DNA of 64,000 nt from JACKIP01 sp963710165 (GTDB lineage Bacteria; Pseudomonadota; Alphaproteobacteria; Micavibrionales; Micavibrionaceae): assembly GCA_963710165.1 (NCBI GenBank), contig CAVPYZ010000002.1:222010-286009 (forward strand). The letters are read 5' to 3'. The notes below the pieces were generated by a model. That model was not told the origin of the DNA. It searched no databases and was given only the letters and a program-made list of their open reading frames with translations. The translations under genes were made by a program, and so were the position numbers. This document shows, piece after piece, positions 9,178 through 18,851 of the stretch; position 1 is the first letter of the stretch, and every line of letters starts with the position of its first letter.

Positions 9178-9798
9178 TTACGCTGCTATTTTTTGCGGTC
9201 CTTTTTCGAATAACTCTGCAACATATTCCCAGTTCACTAAATTATCGACAAATGCTTCCAGATATTTAGGACGCGCATTACGGTAGTCAATATAATATGA
9301 ATGTTCCCACACATCACAACCAAGAAGAGGTGTTTTATTATGTACCAGTGGGTTTTCACCGTTTGGTGTATTCATAACTTCCAATTTCCCTGATGCATCA
9401 TCCTGCGCCAACCAGACCCAACCTGACCCAAATTGACCCGCGCCTTTTTTCAAAAACTGGTCACGGAAACCCTCATAACCGCCTAAATCCTCATTTATTT
9501 TTGTTTCGAGCGAACCGGGAAGTGATGTGCCGCCGCCGTTTTGCTTCATCCAATTCCAAAAATGGATATGATTGAAAAACTGACCTGCTTGATTAAACAA
9601 ACCCATATTGTCTTTGAAAGAAATCTTGTTAATTTCTTCTAGTGTTTTGTTTTCAAGGTCGGTGCCTTTGATCATTTCGTTTAATTTCTGGCAATAGGCA
9701 TTATGATGTTTATCATGATGATATTCCAATGTCTCAGCAGACATATACGGTCCAAGCGCATCGTAAGAGTAGGGAAGTTCCGGTAATTCAAATGACAT
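9178..9798 (-). CDS. sodB: superoxide dismutase, Fe type
   Basis: It dismutates superoxide to oxygen and peroxide in the cytoplasm. The four metal ligands are His27 (LEYHHDKHH), His77 (FFNHIHFWNW), Asp162 and His166 (CDVWEHSYYIDY). Gln73, just before FFNH, sits where iron SODs carry their outer-sphere Gln; manganese enzymes take it from the C-terminal half, so iron is the likely metal. The length (206 aa) is normal and there is no signal peptide. The start at 9798 is preceded by a good Shine-Dalgarno (AAGGAG, spacing 6). Confidence 0.97.
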   Translation of the reverse strand: MSFELPELPYSYDALGPYMSAETLEYHHDKHHNAYCQKLNEMIKGTDLENKTLEEINKISFKDNMGLFNQAGQFFNHIHFWNWMKQNGGGTSLPGSLETKINEDLGGYEGFRDQFLKKGAGQFGSGWVWLAQDDASGKLEVMNTPNGENPLVHNKTPLLGCDVWEHSYYIDYRNARPKYLEAFVDNLVNWEYVAELFEKGPQKIAA

Positions 9799-9880
9799 GT
9801 TATTCTCCTTATAGTTTGTAATAAGTCAATTTATGATCTAATGAATAACCTAATCACATCATTTCAAATAGCAAATAGAA

Positions 9881-10627
9881 ATGCCAAAAAAACAGACCAA
9901 CAATTATATACAGGAAGAATTGATAAAGGTTGATCCCGATCGCTATCTGATCAGCTTGTTCGCGCCAAAGAAACGTCGGGAAGCGCTGTGGATTTTATTT
10001 TTATTCAATCATGAAATTGCAAAAACACGTTTTGTCGTTACAGAAACCCAACTGGGTCTCATACGTTTGCAATGGTGGCGCGAAGAAATTGCAAAGTTAT
10101 ATAAAGGCGGTAGTGCGCACGGTAATCCTGTTTTAAAAGGGTTGGAGGTTATTATTCGTGATTATGGCCTGCCTGAAGCGTTATTTAATAATATGATTTT
10201 CGCCCGTGAATTTGATCTGGAAGATGTCGCGCCGCAGGGTATAGAAGGTTTGATAAATTATGCCGACTTGACAACGACACCTTTGAATAAGCTAGCTTTG
10301 CAAATAGCAGGAGATGATCCTTCAGAAGAAAAAATACAAAAAATATCAGTGCGTTTTGCGCTAACCAAAATTTTTAAATTAATTCCGGCGCATCAGGAAA
10401 ACAGATTTACGATCATTCCCAAAAATCTTTATGCAGAGGTTCAGGAATATTTGATACACCGTGAAAAGATCACGCTCTACTCTTCTATATTAAAAGCACA
10501 AAATGCGCTTACACGTCTTTATGTGAAGCAGTTAAATTCGGTTCAATTTGATCCGCATGACCCAAAGTTGAATATGCCACCGTTATTTAAAGAGTTACGG
10601 GTTGCTTTGTCTGTATCATGTCCGTAA
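9881..10627 (+). CDS. squalene/phytoene synthase family protein, NDUFAF6-like
   Basis: The protein has the trans-isoprenyl synthase family look: DRYLISLFAPKKRREALWIL, an FNHEIAK helix and the LGLIRLQWWREEI motif near residue 70. It lacks the Asp-rich DxxxD motifs needed for prenyl condensation, as in the mitochondrial complex I assembly factor NDUFAF6 and its alphaproteobacterial relatives. I therefore expect a role in complex I assembly or an unknown non-enzymatic role rather than carotenoid or hopanoid synthesis. At 248 aa it is slightly short. Its 3' end overlaps the end of the convergent carA by 41 bp. Confidence 0.85.
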   Translation: MPKKQTNNYIQEELIKVDPDRYLISLFAPKKRREALWILFLFNHEIAKTRFVVTETQLGLIRLQWWREEIAKLYKGGSAHGNPVLKGLEVIIRDYGLPEALFNNMIFAREFDLEDVAPQGIEGLINYADLTTTPLNKLALQIAGDDPSEEKIQKISVRFALTKIFKLIPAHQENRFTIIPKNLYAEVQEYLIHREKITLYSSILKAQNALTRLYVKQLNSVQFDPHDPKLNMPPLFKELRVALSVSCP

Positions 10628-11774
10628 ATCGTTCAAACAGATAAAAACTATCTTGAGGGCCGGGTGATGCTTCGGGATGATATTGCACAGAGAATGCCGG
10701 ATAATCTTTAACGATAATTCCCTCATTTGACCCGTCAAACAGGCTTAGATGTGAAGCTTTCACATTATCCGGTAAGGTTTTCTCAATCACCGCAAAACCA
10801 TGATTTTGTGAAGTAATCTCAACCAGACCCGTCTTTAAATCCTTTACAGGTTGGTTTGCTCCGCGATGCCCCAAATGCATTTTCTCTGTTTTTGCCCCCA
10901 GCGCCAATGCTAACAGCTGATGCCCAAGGCAAATGCCGAATATCGGAATATTATGCTTCATAATTTCTTTGATCATTGGCGTTGAATATTTTGCTGTTGC
11001 GGCTGGGTCGCCCGGACCATTTGATAAAAACAAACCATCTGGTTTATGCGCCATAATATCTTCCGCAGTCGAGGTGGCGGGTACGACAGTTACTTTACAA
11101 CCTGCACCAACCAGACAACGTAAAATATTTTGCTTTGCCCCGTAATCCACGGCAACAACGTGATATTTTGGGTCTTTTGATGTGGCATAACCCTTATCTT
11201 GTGACCAAAGCCCTTGTTCCCAGTTATATGTTTGGGTGCAAGACACATCCTTTGCAAGATCTAGTCCTTCCAGACCACTCCATTCCTGAACTTCTTTGCG
11301 AATAGCTTCGATATCAAATTCACCTGATGAATTATGTATGATGGCACCTTTTGGTGCGCCGTTATCACGAATATATTGTGTTAAAACACGCGTATCAACA
11401 CCCGCGATACCCGGTAAGTCATTCTCTTCCATCCACTCAACCAAAGATTTGGTACTGCGCCAATTTGACGGCGTTGTTGGGTCTTCGCGCACTATCATGC
11501 CTAGGGCAAACGGATTGACTGTTTCATTATCTTCACTATTTGACCCGACATTGCCGATATGCGGGAATGTAAAATTGATAATCTGGCTTGCGTAACTGGG
11601 GTCAGTCATAATTTCCTGATACCCTGTCATAGATGTGTTAAAACATATCTCGCCAATTTTCTTTGTTTTGGCGCCAAATCCCTTACCGTAGAAGACTTTG
11701 CCATCTTCCAAAACAATAAGGGCTGTCGGATTTTTTTTCATGATTTTTTTATTAGATAATTGTTCTATAGACAT
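10587..11774 (-). CDS. carA: carbamoyl-phosphate synthase small subunit
   Basis: CarA is the glutaminase subunit that feeds ammonia to CarB for arginine and pyrimidine synthesis. The N-terminal CPSase domain (TALIVLEDGKVFYGKGFG, MTGYQEIMTDPSY) is followed by a class I glutamine amidotransferase domain from about residue 200. The triad is visible: nucleophile Cys in FGICLGHQLLAL and His/Glu in VQYHPEASPGP. The first ATG at 11774 gives 395 aa; an internal ATG at 11741 (MKKNPTALIVLE) matches the family start equally well and neither has a clear ribosome site. carB is not in the window. It is divergent from the yqeY gene, a common alphaproteobacterial arrangement. Confidence 0.97.
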   Translation of the reverse strand: MSIEQLSNKKIMKKNPTALIVLEDGKVFYGKGFGAKTKKIGEICFNTSMTGYQEIMTDPSYASQIINFTFPHIGNVGSNSEDNETVNPFALGMIVREDPTTPSNWRSTKSLVEWMEENDLPGIAGVDTRVLTQYIRDNGAPKGAIIHNSSGEFDIEAIRKEVQEWSGLEGLDLAKDVSCTQTYNWEQGLWSQDKGYATSKDPKYHVVAVDYGAKQNILRCLVGAGCKVTVVPATSTAEDIMAHKPDGLFLSNGPGDPAATAKYSTPMIKEIMKHNIPIFGICLGHQLLALALGAKTEKMHLGHRGANQPVKDLKTGLVEITSQNHGFAVIEKTLPDNVKASHLSLFDGSNEGIIVKDYPAFSVQYHPEASPGPQDSFYLFERFTDMIQTKQPVTL

Positions 11775-11827
11775 GAAAACATAACATATATATTTTAAAC
11801 CAAATTACAATATTAAAGGACGGATTT

Positions 11828-12289
11828 ATGGATAAAAGAGGCGAATTAAATTCCAAAATGAAAGACGCGATGCGCAGCAAGGATCAAGTTGCCTTGGCGA
11901 CCATCCGTTTAATACTCGCTGCCTTGAAAGATAAAGATATTGTTGCACGTACAGAGGGCAAAACCGAAGGTATTCCCGATAATGAAATCTTATCCATGCT
12001 ACAATCCATGATCAAACAGCGTAAAGAATCGTCCATAACCTATGCAGAGGCAGAGCGTTTTGATCTGGCAGAGCGTGAAGAAGCTGAAATCAAGGTCATC
12101 GAATACTTTCTTCCGCAACAATTTGGCGAGACAGAAGCCAAACAGAAGATTGAGGACTTGATAAAAGAAATGGACGCCACACATATTAAAGACATGGGAC
12201 GCGTTATGGCCGAATTAAAATTACGTTATGCAGGGCAAATGGATATGGGTAAAGCCAGCGGAACTGTCAAACAAAAACTTGCCGCTTAA
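11828..12289 (+). CDS. GatB/YqeY domain protein
   Basis: A 153-aa stand-alone YqeY protein, homologous to the C-terminal tRNA-binding domain of the GatB/GatE amidotransferase subunits. Typical features are the N-terminal MKDAMRSKDQVALATIRLI, the central SMIKQRKESSITYAEAER and the FLPQQ linker leading to the small C-terminal helical domain. The free-standing protein is thought to help tRNA-dependent amidation or tRNA handling, but its exact role is unsettled. A good ribosome site (AAGGACGG) precedes the ATG. It shares a 53-bp divergent spacer with carA. In many relatives dnaG follows it; here mltB does. Confidence 0.93.
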   Translation: MDKRGELNSKMKDAMRSKDQVALATIRLILAALKDKDIVARTEGKTEGIPDNEILSMLQSMIKQRKESSITYAEAERFDLAEREEAEIKVIEYFLPQQFGETEAKQKIEDLIKEMDATHIKDMGRVMAELKLRYAGQMDMGKASGTVKQKLAA

Positions 12290-12317
12290 TCATAAGCGTC
12301 AAAACTTAAGGAATATA

Positions 12318-13275
12318 ATGAGATACCTTCTATTTATTTGTCTTCTCTGCCTCTCATCAAACGTACAGGCAAAAGAATCTTTCGACACGTGGTTAAACGG
12401 CTTTAAAGCTACGGCTGAGAAAAAGGGAATATCACAAAGCACAATTACAATGGCACTCTCAAACCTTAGCCCCAATGACAGGGTTGTAGAACTTGACCGA
12501 AATCAGCCGAGTAGTAAGTGGACATTTGCAAAGTATAGAGAAAAAATTGTGAGCCCCACACGTATTCAAAAAGGACGTACGCTTTATAAAAAGCATTATA
12601 ATCTTCTTAAGGCCACAGAAGCCAAATACGGTGTACCTGCGGAGATTATTGTTGCCCTATGGGGTATCGAATCAAATTTTGGGCAAAATACAGGTGGCTT
12701 TGACGTTATTCGCTCACTCGCAACATTGGCGTGGGACGGGCGTCGTGAAAAGCTGTTTACCGATGAACTTGTTAATGCGTTGAAGATTATCGATGCGGGA
12801 CACGTGACACGCGATAATATGAAAGGTTCATGGGCGGGCGCGTTAGGGCAATGTCAGTTTATGCCGTCTAGCTTTAATCGTTTGGCACAAGATGGTGACG
12901 GTGACGGTAAAAAGGACATTTGGGGCACGCAAGCCGATGTTTTTGCCTCTGCGGCAAATTATTTATCCAGAAGTGGTTGGGACGCAGGATATCGCTGGGG
13001 TCGTGAAGTTGTTATCCCCAAGAATTTTTCTAAAAATCTTGAAGGTTTGAAAGTCAAGAAACCACTTTCTTATTGGCAGAAGTCTTGGCGTTCGTTTGCC
13101 CAATGGCGCAAATCTTCCGCAATCTAGTGGCATTACGGCGTCTGTTGTAGCACCCGATGGTCTTGAAGGGCCGACATACCTCGCTTATAATAATTTCAGA
13201 GTGATTATGAAGTGGAATAAATCAACTTATTTCGCTACATCTGTCGGACTTCTAGCTGATCAGATCGCTCGTTAA
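12318..13275 (+). pseudogene. lytic murein transglycosylase MltB family, frameshifted near its 3' end
   Basis: This MltB-type enzyme cleaves peptidoglycan in the periplasm to 1,6-anhydro products. A signal peptide (MRYLLFICLLCLSSNVQA) follows the ATG at 12318, which has an AAGGA site. The catalytic Glu is in ALWGIESNFGQNTGGF, and the family motifs GSWAGALGQCQFMPSSF and DGDGDGKKDIW follow. The first frame stops at 13127, but the conserved C-terminus (NNFRVIMKWNKSTYFATSVG then LLADQIAR) continues in the next frame to 13275. One base too many around the CCC at 13099-13101 explains the break. The full protein would be about 318 aa. This is a sequencing indel or a recent mutation. Confidence 0.85.
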
Positions 13276-13308
13276 TTATATAATTATTATGCGGATTTGG
13301 ATGCAAGT

Positions 13309-14295
13309 ATGACCATGAAAATATTCAAGACTTTTATCCTTTCAGCCCTACCTATCATGATGCTTTTTGGTTGCACACAAACGCAGCTGGGCGCGCATGT
13401 TGGTAAGCAGGTTTTTACAAATTCACAAACACAGGGAACGTTTAAGGTAGGTAACTCCTACAAGATTAAAGGGAAACGTTACTATCCGAAAGAAACCTAT
13501 AATCTGACAGAAACAGGAAAGGCGTCTTGGTATGGACCCGGATTTCACGGGAAACGTACGGCAAACGGTGAAACATTTAATCAAAATGAGTTGACCGCCG
13601 CGCATCGCACTTTGCAAATGCCGAGTTTGATAGAAGTTACTAATTTAGAAAATGGTAAATCAGTCGTGCTACGTGTAAATGACCGCGGTCCTTTTGCCCA
13701 TAATCGTGTTTTAGATGTTTCCAAAAGAGGGGCGGAGCTTTTAGGATTTAAAAATCAAGGCGTTGCAAAAGTACAAATTAAAGTGCTCGGCGATGAAAGC
13801 ATGAGAATTGCCCAGATTGCCAAAGACGGCAGAAGCACACGCGGGATGGAAACAGCCTATAACCGTGATCAGGGACGTATTACACCCACTCCAACCAGAG
13901 TTGCTGCTAATCAGCCAACAATGGTGTCATCTCCCGTAAAAGTTGCCAGCGTAGAGCAAGAAGTTCTATATGACCCCTTTGGCCCTGCACAGAAAATTCC
14001 GGGAAAAATCGATGATACGGGTCGCTTTCTACCTGCACCCGTCGTGAAAAACACACTCGATCCGTCCGGACAAATTTATGTGCAAGCGGGGGCTTTTGGC
14101 GACCCGAATAACGCACGTACACTGTCCAACAGGTTAAATAGTATTGCGTCATCAAATGTAACTCCTATTGATGTTGACGGTGATATGCTACACCGCGTAC
14201 GTCTTGGACCCTTTACAGAAATGGCGCAAGCGCAGAGCGTTTTAAACCGTGTTTCGGCGAGCGGTCAATCTCGCGCGATCATCGTTGTGGACTAA
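13309..14295 (+). CDS. rlpA: septal ring lytic transglycosylase RlpA family lipoprotein
   Basis: RlpA proteins are outer-membrane lipoproteins that cut naked glycan strands at the division septum. A lipobox (MMLFGC) ends the signal peptide. The double-psi beta-barrel spans about residues 65-155: GKASWYGPGFHGKRTANGE holds the conserved Trp-Tyr and catalytic Asp-region motif, with TAAHRTLQMPS and VVLRVNDRGPF following. A C-terminal SPOR domain (QIYVQAGAFGDPNNART to the end) binds denuded septal peptidoglycan. I choose the ATG at 13309, with GGA eight bases upstream; the ATG at 13315 is equally plausible, while the longer TTG at 13297 is unlikely. It lies between mltB and dac in an envelope-maintenance run. 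Confidence 0.93.
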   Translation: MTMKIFKTFILSALPIMMLFGCTQTQLGAHVGKQVFTNSQTQGTFKVGNSYKIKGKRYYPKETYNLTETGKASWYGPGFHGKRTANGETFNQNELTAAHRTLQMPSLIEVTNLENGKSVVLRVNDRGPFAHNRVLDVSKRGAELLGFKNQGVAKVQIKVLGDESMRIAQIAKDGRSTRGMETAYNRDQGRITPTPTRVAANQPTMVSSPVKVASVEQEVLYDPFGPAQKIPGKIDDTGRFLPAPVVKNTLDPSGQIYVQAGAFGDPNNARTLSNRLNSIASSNVTPIDVDGDMLHRVRLGPFTEMAQAQSVLNRVSASGQSRAIIVVD

Positions 14296-14379
14296 TACAA
14301 ATACTCTGAATACGCTTTATTTGATTTTTCATGAATTTTCCGCGTGATTTTGCCCGTTGCCCTGTGTATTCTTCTTATT

Positions 14380-15504
14380 ATGCAACGTATCATTTTATTC
14401 TTCCTTTTATGTCTTAGCCCTGTTTCACTTTGTTTTGCACAAGACCTGCAAACCTCTGCAAAGCAGGCTTATATTATTGATCACCAAACAGGCAGCGTTT
14501 TATTCAAAAAGAACGAGGCCGAAGAAATGCCCACATCATCGATGAGCAAAGTCATGACGATGATGGCAGTGTTTGAGGCCTTAAAAGACGGTCGATTAAA
14601 CCTTGAAGACGAACTACTTGTCAGCGAAAAAGCCTGGAAAAAAGGCGGGTCAAAAATGTTTGTTGAGGTTGGCAAGAAAGTAAAAGTCGAAGATCTTATT
14701 CGTGGTGTCATCATACAATCGGGAAATGATGCCACGATTGTTCTTGCTGAAGCTCTGGCAGGAACAGAAGAGGCCTTTGGACGTCAAATTACAACTCTTG
14801 CCAAAAAAATAGGGATGGATGATTCTAATTTCAAAAATGCCAGCGGTTGGCCGGAAGATGATCATTATTCCACTGCCAAAGACCTTGCCGTATTGGCGCG
14901 TTATCTGATTGATACTTTCCCCGAATATTATAAATATTATGCTGAATTAGAATTTACGTATAGCGGCATTACACAAGGCAATCGTAATCCTTTATTATAC
15001 AAGGATATTGGCGCAGACGGAATTAAAACGGGGCATACCGAAGCGGCAGGATACGGCTTAATCGGCTCAGGCGAGCGTGATGGACGACGCGTTATTATGG
15101 TTCTGAACGGAATGGAAAGCTCGAAGGAGCGTGAAGAGGAATCAACACGACTTTTAGATTGGGCGTTACGTAACTTTGAAAATAAAAAGCTGTTTAATAA
15201 AAACCAGATTGTCTCGAGCGTTAACGTTGTTCTAGGAGAAAAAGACATTTTATCCTTAAGGGTAGATGAAGATATTTTCCTTACTATTCCCCGTGGGTCG
15301 GGCGATATAACTGCGCAAGCAAGTTTTGACAGTCCTGTCATTGCCCCCATTGAAGAGGGGGCACGCATTGGTAGCCTGAAGGTATATATCCCGTCCTATG
15401 GACAGATTGAAACCCCATTATATGCGGCAGAAACTATTAATGAACCGGGGATTTTTGAAAAAACGCTCGCTAAAATGAAACTATTCATCAAGCAAAATAT
15501 GTAA
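14380..15504 (+). CDS. D-alanyl-D-alanine carboxypeptidase (PBP5/6 family)
   Basis: This penicillin-binding protein trims the terminal D-Ala of peptidoglycan stem peptides in the periplasm. The signal peptide is MQRIILFFLLCLSPVSLCFA from the ATG at 14380; a GTG at 14344 would put 12 extra residues in front. The serine-peptidase S11 motifs are complete: SMSK (SxxK), SGN in IIQSGNDATIVL, and KTG in GADGIKTGHTEAAG. A PBP5 C-terminal domain follows from about residue 275, and the last residues (EKTLAKMKLFIKQNM) form the amphipathic membrane anchor. Its stop overlaps the tmk start (TAATG), so the two are translationally coupled. Confidence 0.95.
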   Translation: MQRIILFFLLCLSPVSLCFAQDLQTSAKQAYIIDHQTGSVLFKKNEAEEMPTSSMSKVMTMMAVFEALKDGRLNLEDELLVSEKAWKKGGSKMFVEVGKKVKVEDLIRGVIIQSGNDATIVLAEALAGTEEAFGRQITTLAKKIGMDDSNFKNASGWPEDDHYSTAKDLAVLARYLIDTFPEYYKYYAELEFTYSGITQGNRNPLLYKDIGADGIKTGHTEAAGYGLIGSGERDGRRVIMVLNGMESSKEREEESTRLLDWALRNFENKKLFNKNQIVSSVNVVLGEKDILSLRVDEDIFLTIPRGSGDITAQASFDSPVIAPIEEGARIGSLKVYIPSYGQIETPLYAAETINEPGIFEKTLAKMKLFIKQNM

Positions 15505-16136
15505 TGGCATCTCTTTCAGGAAAATTTATTACATTTGAAGGCGGGGAGGGCGCAGGCAAAACCACGCAAATAAAAATATTGTCAGATAAACTCGTGACTG
15601 AAGGCTATAATGTCATTACAACACGCGAGCCTGGCGGCGTTCCCGAAGCGGAAAAAATAAGGGAGTTACTGGTACAAAATGACGGCGGTCATTGGGACCC
15701 GCTTTCCGAATGTCTTCTCTTCTTTACTGCACGCCGGATGCATGTTGAAAAGCTTATCAAGCCTGCCCTCAAACAAGGAAAAATTGTTATCTCGGACAGG
15801 TTCACAGACTCGACTATTGCTTATCAGGGATATGGCCACGGCTTTGACCTCGATTTAATCCACCAGACAAAAAAACTCGCTATCGGAGACTTTAAACCGG
15901 ATATAACGCTGTTACTGGATTTGCCAGTAAAGTTAGGTTTAGAGCGTTCTAAAACACGTTTGAAAAATATTAACTCGAATGAAGATAAATTTGAAAATCT
16001 GAATTTCGGTTTTCATGAAAAATTACGAAAGGGCTTTCTGTCTTTGGCGAAAGATGAACCAGACCGCTTTCGGGTCATTGACGCACAGAATAATATTGAA
16101 GAGATCTCTAATAGAATATGGGAATCAATTATATGA
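15504..16136 (+). CDS. tmk: thymidylate kinase
   Basis: Tmk phosphorylates dTMP to dTDP with ATP. The P-loop FEGGEGAGKTTQ is at residue 11, the substrate Asp-Arg motif is SDRFTDSTIAYQGYG near residue 93, and TREPGGVPEAEKIR is the conserved dTMP-binding segment. It has the normal length of 210 aa. It overlaps dac by two bases at the 5' end and holB by four at the 3' end (ATGA). The tmk-holB pair is a very widely conserved neighbourhood that places two DNA-replication functions inside an envelope-gene run. Confidence 0.97.
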   Translation: MASLSGKFITFEGGEGAGKTTQIKILSDKLVTEGYNVITTREPGGVPEAEKIRELLVQNDGGHWDPLSECLLFFTARRMHVEKLIKPALKQGKIVISDRFTDSTIAYQGYGHGFDLDLIHQTKKLAIGDFKPDITLLLDLPVKLGLERSKTRLKNINSNEDKFENLNFGFHEKLRKGFLSLAKDEPDRFRVIDAQNNIEEISNRIWESII

Positions 16137-17281
16137 GCAATCTTTTTAATAGTGAATATGAGGATGTGAATGAAGCTGACATAGATCATTTGACACCGAG
16201 TGATCCATTCCCGCCCCCTAAAGAAAACGGATTATTTGTTTCGGAACAAACAATTGAGAAAGAATTTATAGATTTTGTCTCAAAAGATAAAGTGCCACAT
16301 GCGGTTATTCTTAGCGGTATCAAAGGCATAGGAAAAGCCACTTTTGCCTATCGCATAGCACGATTTTTATTGACGTATGGCAAATCACGCGACTTTACGT
16401 CAAGTCTATTTGGTGATGCAGACGCTCCTGTAGAGCTTCCTGAGAATATGAATATGGATAGAGAGTCTCCTGTTTTTCGGCGTATTATAAGTGGTGGTCA
16501 TGCTGATTTTCTATCACTAGAGCCTGTCGATGGAAAGAAGGGGCTGGATGTACAACAAATCAGAAAAGTTGCCCCGTTCTTAAGAAAAACAGCCTCGGAG
16601 GATGGGGGATGGCGCATTGTTTTGATTGATGACGCCGATACCATGAATAGAAATGCGCAAAATGCGTTACTGAAAATTCTGGAAGAACCGCCCTCGCGTA
16701 CGCTTCTCCTTCTTGTCTCTCATAATAGCGGTTCTTTTTTACCCACTATTCATTCCAGATGTCGAATTATATCTGTCTTATCACCCGGTTTTGATACTTA
16801 TAAAAACCTTTTGCATCAAAAAGACCCGCACTTGAGTAAGAATGATATTGATATTCTTTACCAATATTCTTCTGGAAGTATAGGTAAAACCATACAATTT
16901 CTGGATTTTGACGGACTTGACCTTCTTAAAGATATTACAGGTCATCTTGGGTCATTTCCAAAAGCAGACTTTGAAAAAATACATCTATTTTGCGATAGCT
17001 TTGGCCGTGCGAATAAAGAACAACAATGGCAAAATTTTGGCGACCTGATGATATGGATATTTCAAAATCTGGCGCTTCATAAGGCGCGAGGTCAAACTCT
17101 GCCTGATAGCTTGCAAGATATAGAGCCTCTTAATTCCTTATGGTCACTTGAAGAACAACTTGAAATATGCCAAATGTTAGAGAGCAAAATAAAACGTGCC
17201 CATTTTTCCAACCTGGATAAAAGAGAAACGGCACTGGAAATATTTATGATTTTGCAACAGCAAATGAATAATCATAACTAA
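16133..17281 (+). CDS. holB: DNA polymerase III subunit delta'
   Basis: The delta' subunit is part of the clamp loader that opens the beta clamp. The AAA+ fold is visible: SGIKGIGKATFAYRIARFLL is a Walker-A-like loop, IDDADTMNRNAQNALLKILE is the DExx/sensor region with the clamp-loader motif NALLKILEEPP, and SRCR follows. The zinc-binding cysteines of many delta' proteins are absent, as in other alphaproteobacteria. The ATG at 16133 overlaps the tmk stop; an ATG at 16118 in the same frame would add five residues inside tmk. 382 aa is normal for this class. Confidence 0.93.
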   Translation: MSNLFNSEYEDVNEADIDHLTPSDPFPPPKENGLFVSEQTIEKEFIDFVSKDKVPHAVILSGIKGIGKATFAYRIARFLLTYGKSRDFTSSLFGDADAPVELPENMNMDRESPVFRRIISGGHADFLSLEPVDGKKGLDVQQIRKVAPFLRKTASEDGGWRIVLIDDADTMNRNAQNALLKILEEPPSRTLLLLVSHNSGSFLPTIHSRCRIISVLSPGFDTYKNLLHQKDPHLSKNDIDILYQYSSGSIGKTIQFLDFDGLDLLKDITGHLGSFPKADFEKIHLFCDSFGRANKEQQWQNFGDLMIWIFQNLALHKARGQTLPDSLQDIEPLNSLWSLEEQLEICQMLESKIKRAHFSNLDKRETALEIFMILQQQMNNHN

Positions 17282-17294
17282 AAATAGAGCATCA

Positions 17295-18851
17295 ATGTCA
17301 GAAAAAAATTATTACATCACAACCCCCATTTACTATGTGAACGGCGACCCGCATATGGGTCACGTTTATACAACAATGGCATGTGACGTTCTGGCACGTT
17401 TTAAGCGACTTGACGGATATAATGTCAGGTTTCTAACCGGTACAGATGAACATGGGCTGAAAGTCTACCAAAGTGCACGTGATAAGGGCATTTCGCCACA
17501 AGAACTGACAGATATGTATTCACAAAAATTTCGTGACTTACAACAGCAATTTAATTTATCGAATGATGACTTTATCCGTACAACAGAAGAGCGCCACAAA
17601 GAAGGCGCGCAAGCATTATGGAAGAAGCTGGAAGAAGCCGGAGACATCTATCTGGACAGCTATGTCGGTTGGTATGCGGTTCGCGATGAAGCTTATTATA
17701 ATGAAGATGAATTATTTGAGGACGAAGACGGTATAAAACGCGCAAAAGAGTCCGGTGCAGAGGTAAAATGGGTGGAAGAAGAAAGCTACTTTTTCAGATT
17801 ATCCGCATGGCAAGACAGGCTTTTAGAATTTTATGAAGCTAACCCGAATTTTATCGAACCACAATCACGCCGAAACGAGATTTTAAGTTTTGTAAAAGGG
17901 GGGCTAAAAGACTTGTCGATTAGCCGCACAACATTTGATTGGGGTGTTCCCGTTCCCGGTAATGATAAACATGTCATGTATGTCTGGATCGACGCACTTA
18001 CAAACTACATTTCTGCTCTGGGCTATCCTGATACATCTTCCGATCACTATCAAACATTCTGGCCGGCGGATATACATATGGTTGGCAAGGAAATTACACG
18101 ATTCCACTGTGTTTACTGGCCTGCCTTCTTAATGTCAGCACAGCTGGACACGCCGAAAAAGGTTTTTGCCAATGGCTGGATGACGGTTGAGGGCGAAAAA
18201 ATGTCCAAATCTGTCGGTAATGTAATTACGCCCGAAACATTATTAGAGAGATATGGTCTGGACGGCGCACGGTTTGTATTGATGCGCATTGCGCCGTTCG
18301 GTAATGATTGTGACTTTTCTCACGAACATGCCATTAATCTTATTAATTCTGAGCTAGCAAACGGTCTTGGCAATCTTGCTCAACGTTCACTCTCGATGAT
18401 TGTTAAAAATTGTGAAGGACAAATTGCAGAGCGTACAAATTTGACGAGTGATGATCAAACCCTTCTAAATAATACGTATGCAATGCTGGACAAAGTGAGA
18501 CAAGAGTTTGAGGGTGTACGCCTGCATAAAGGGTGCGAAGAAATCTGGAAGATTGTATCGGCGGCTAACGGCTATATCGACGCGCAAGCGCCTTGGACGC
18601 TTAAAAAAACTGATCCTGAAAGAATGGCTATCGTTTTATCGGTCCTATCAGAAGTCATTCGTTGCCTCGGCATTATTATCCAACCTTTAATGCCCGATAG
18701 TGCAGATAAAATTCTCTCTCAGCTATGTATTGATAATGCAGAACGTAATTTTTCTTACTTAACCGCTGATCATGCCGTACAAGCAGGAACGACAATAGAA
18801 CAACCTCAAGGCGTGTTCCCGCGTATTATCGAAGAAGATAGGGCCGCTTGA
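17295..18851 (+). CDS. metG: methionyl-tRNA synthetase
   Basis: It charges tRNA-Met. The class I motifs are clear: PHMGHVYTT (HIGH) near residue 20 and KMSKS in GEKMSKSVGNV near residue 300. The catalytic domain lacks the zinc-knuckle cysteines, which marks the short MetG2-type form common in alphaproteobacteria. At 518 aa it has no C-terminal EMAP/Trbp111 tRNA-binding domain. It follows holB by 13 bp, and its TGA overlaps the next gene's ATG. Confidence 0.97.
   Translation: MSEKNYYITTPIYYVNGDPHMGHVYTTMACDVLARFKRLDGYNVRFLTGTDEHGLKVYQSARDKGISPQELTDMYSQKFRDLQQQFNLSNDDFIRTTEERHKEGAQALWKKLEEAGDIYLDSYVGWYAVRDEAYYNEDELFEDEDGIKRAKESGAEVKWVEEESYFFRLSAWQDRLLEFYEANPNFIEPQSRRNEILSFVKGGLKDLSISRTTFDWGVPVPGNDKHVMYVWIDALTNYISALGYPDTSSDHYQTFWPADIHMVGKEITRFHCVYWPAFLMSAQLDTPKKVFANGWMTVEGEKMSKSVGNVITPETLLERYGLDGARFVLMRIAPFGNDCDFSHEHAINLINSELANGLGNLAQRSLSMIVKNCEGQIAERTNLTSDDQTLLNNTYAMLDKVRQEFEGVRLHKGCEEIWKIVSAANGYIDAQAPWTLKKTDPERMAIVLSVLSEVIRCLGIIIQPLMPDSADKILSQLCIDNAERNFSYLTADHAVQAGTTIEQPQGVFPRIIEEDRAA

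Noticed and set aside
9881..10627. Carotenoid or hopanoid synthesis gene
   Set aside because: The family fold is present, but the Asp-rich catalytic motifs of squalene and phytoene synthases are missing, and no partner genes are nearby.
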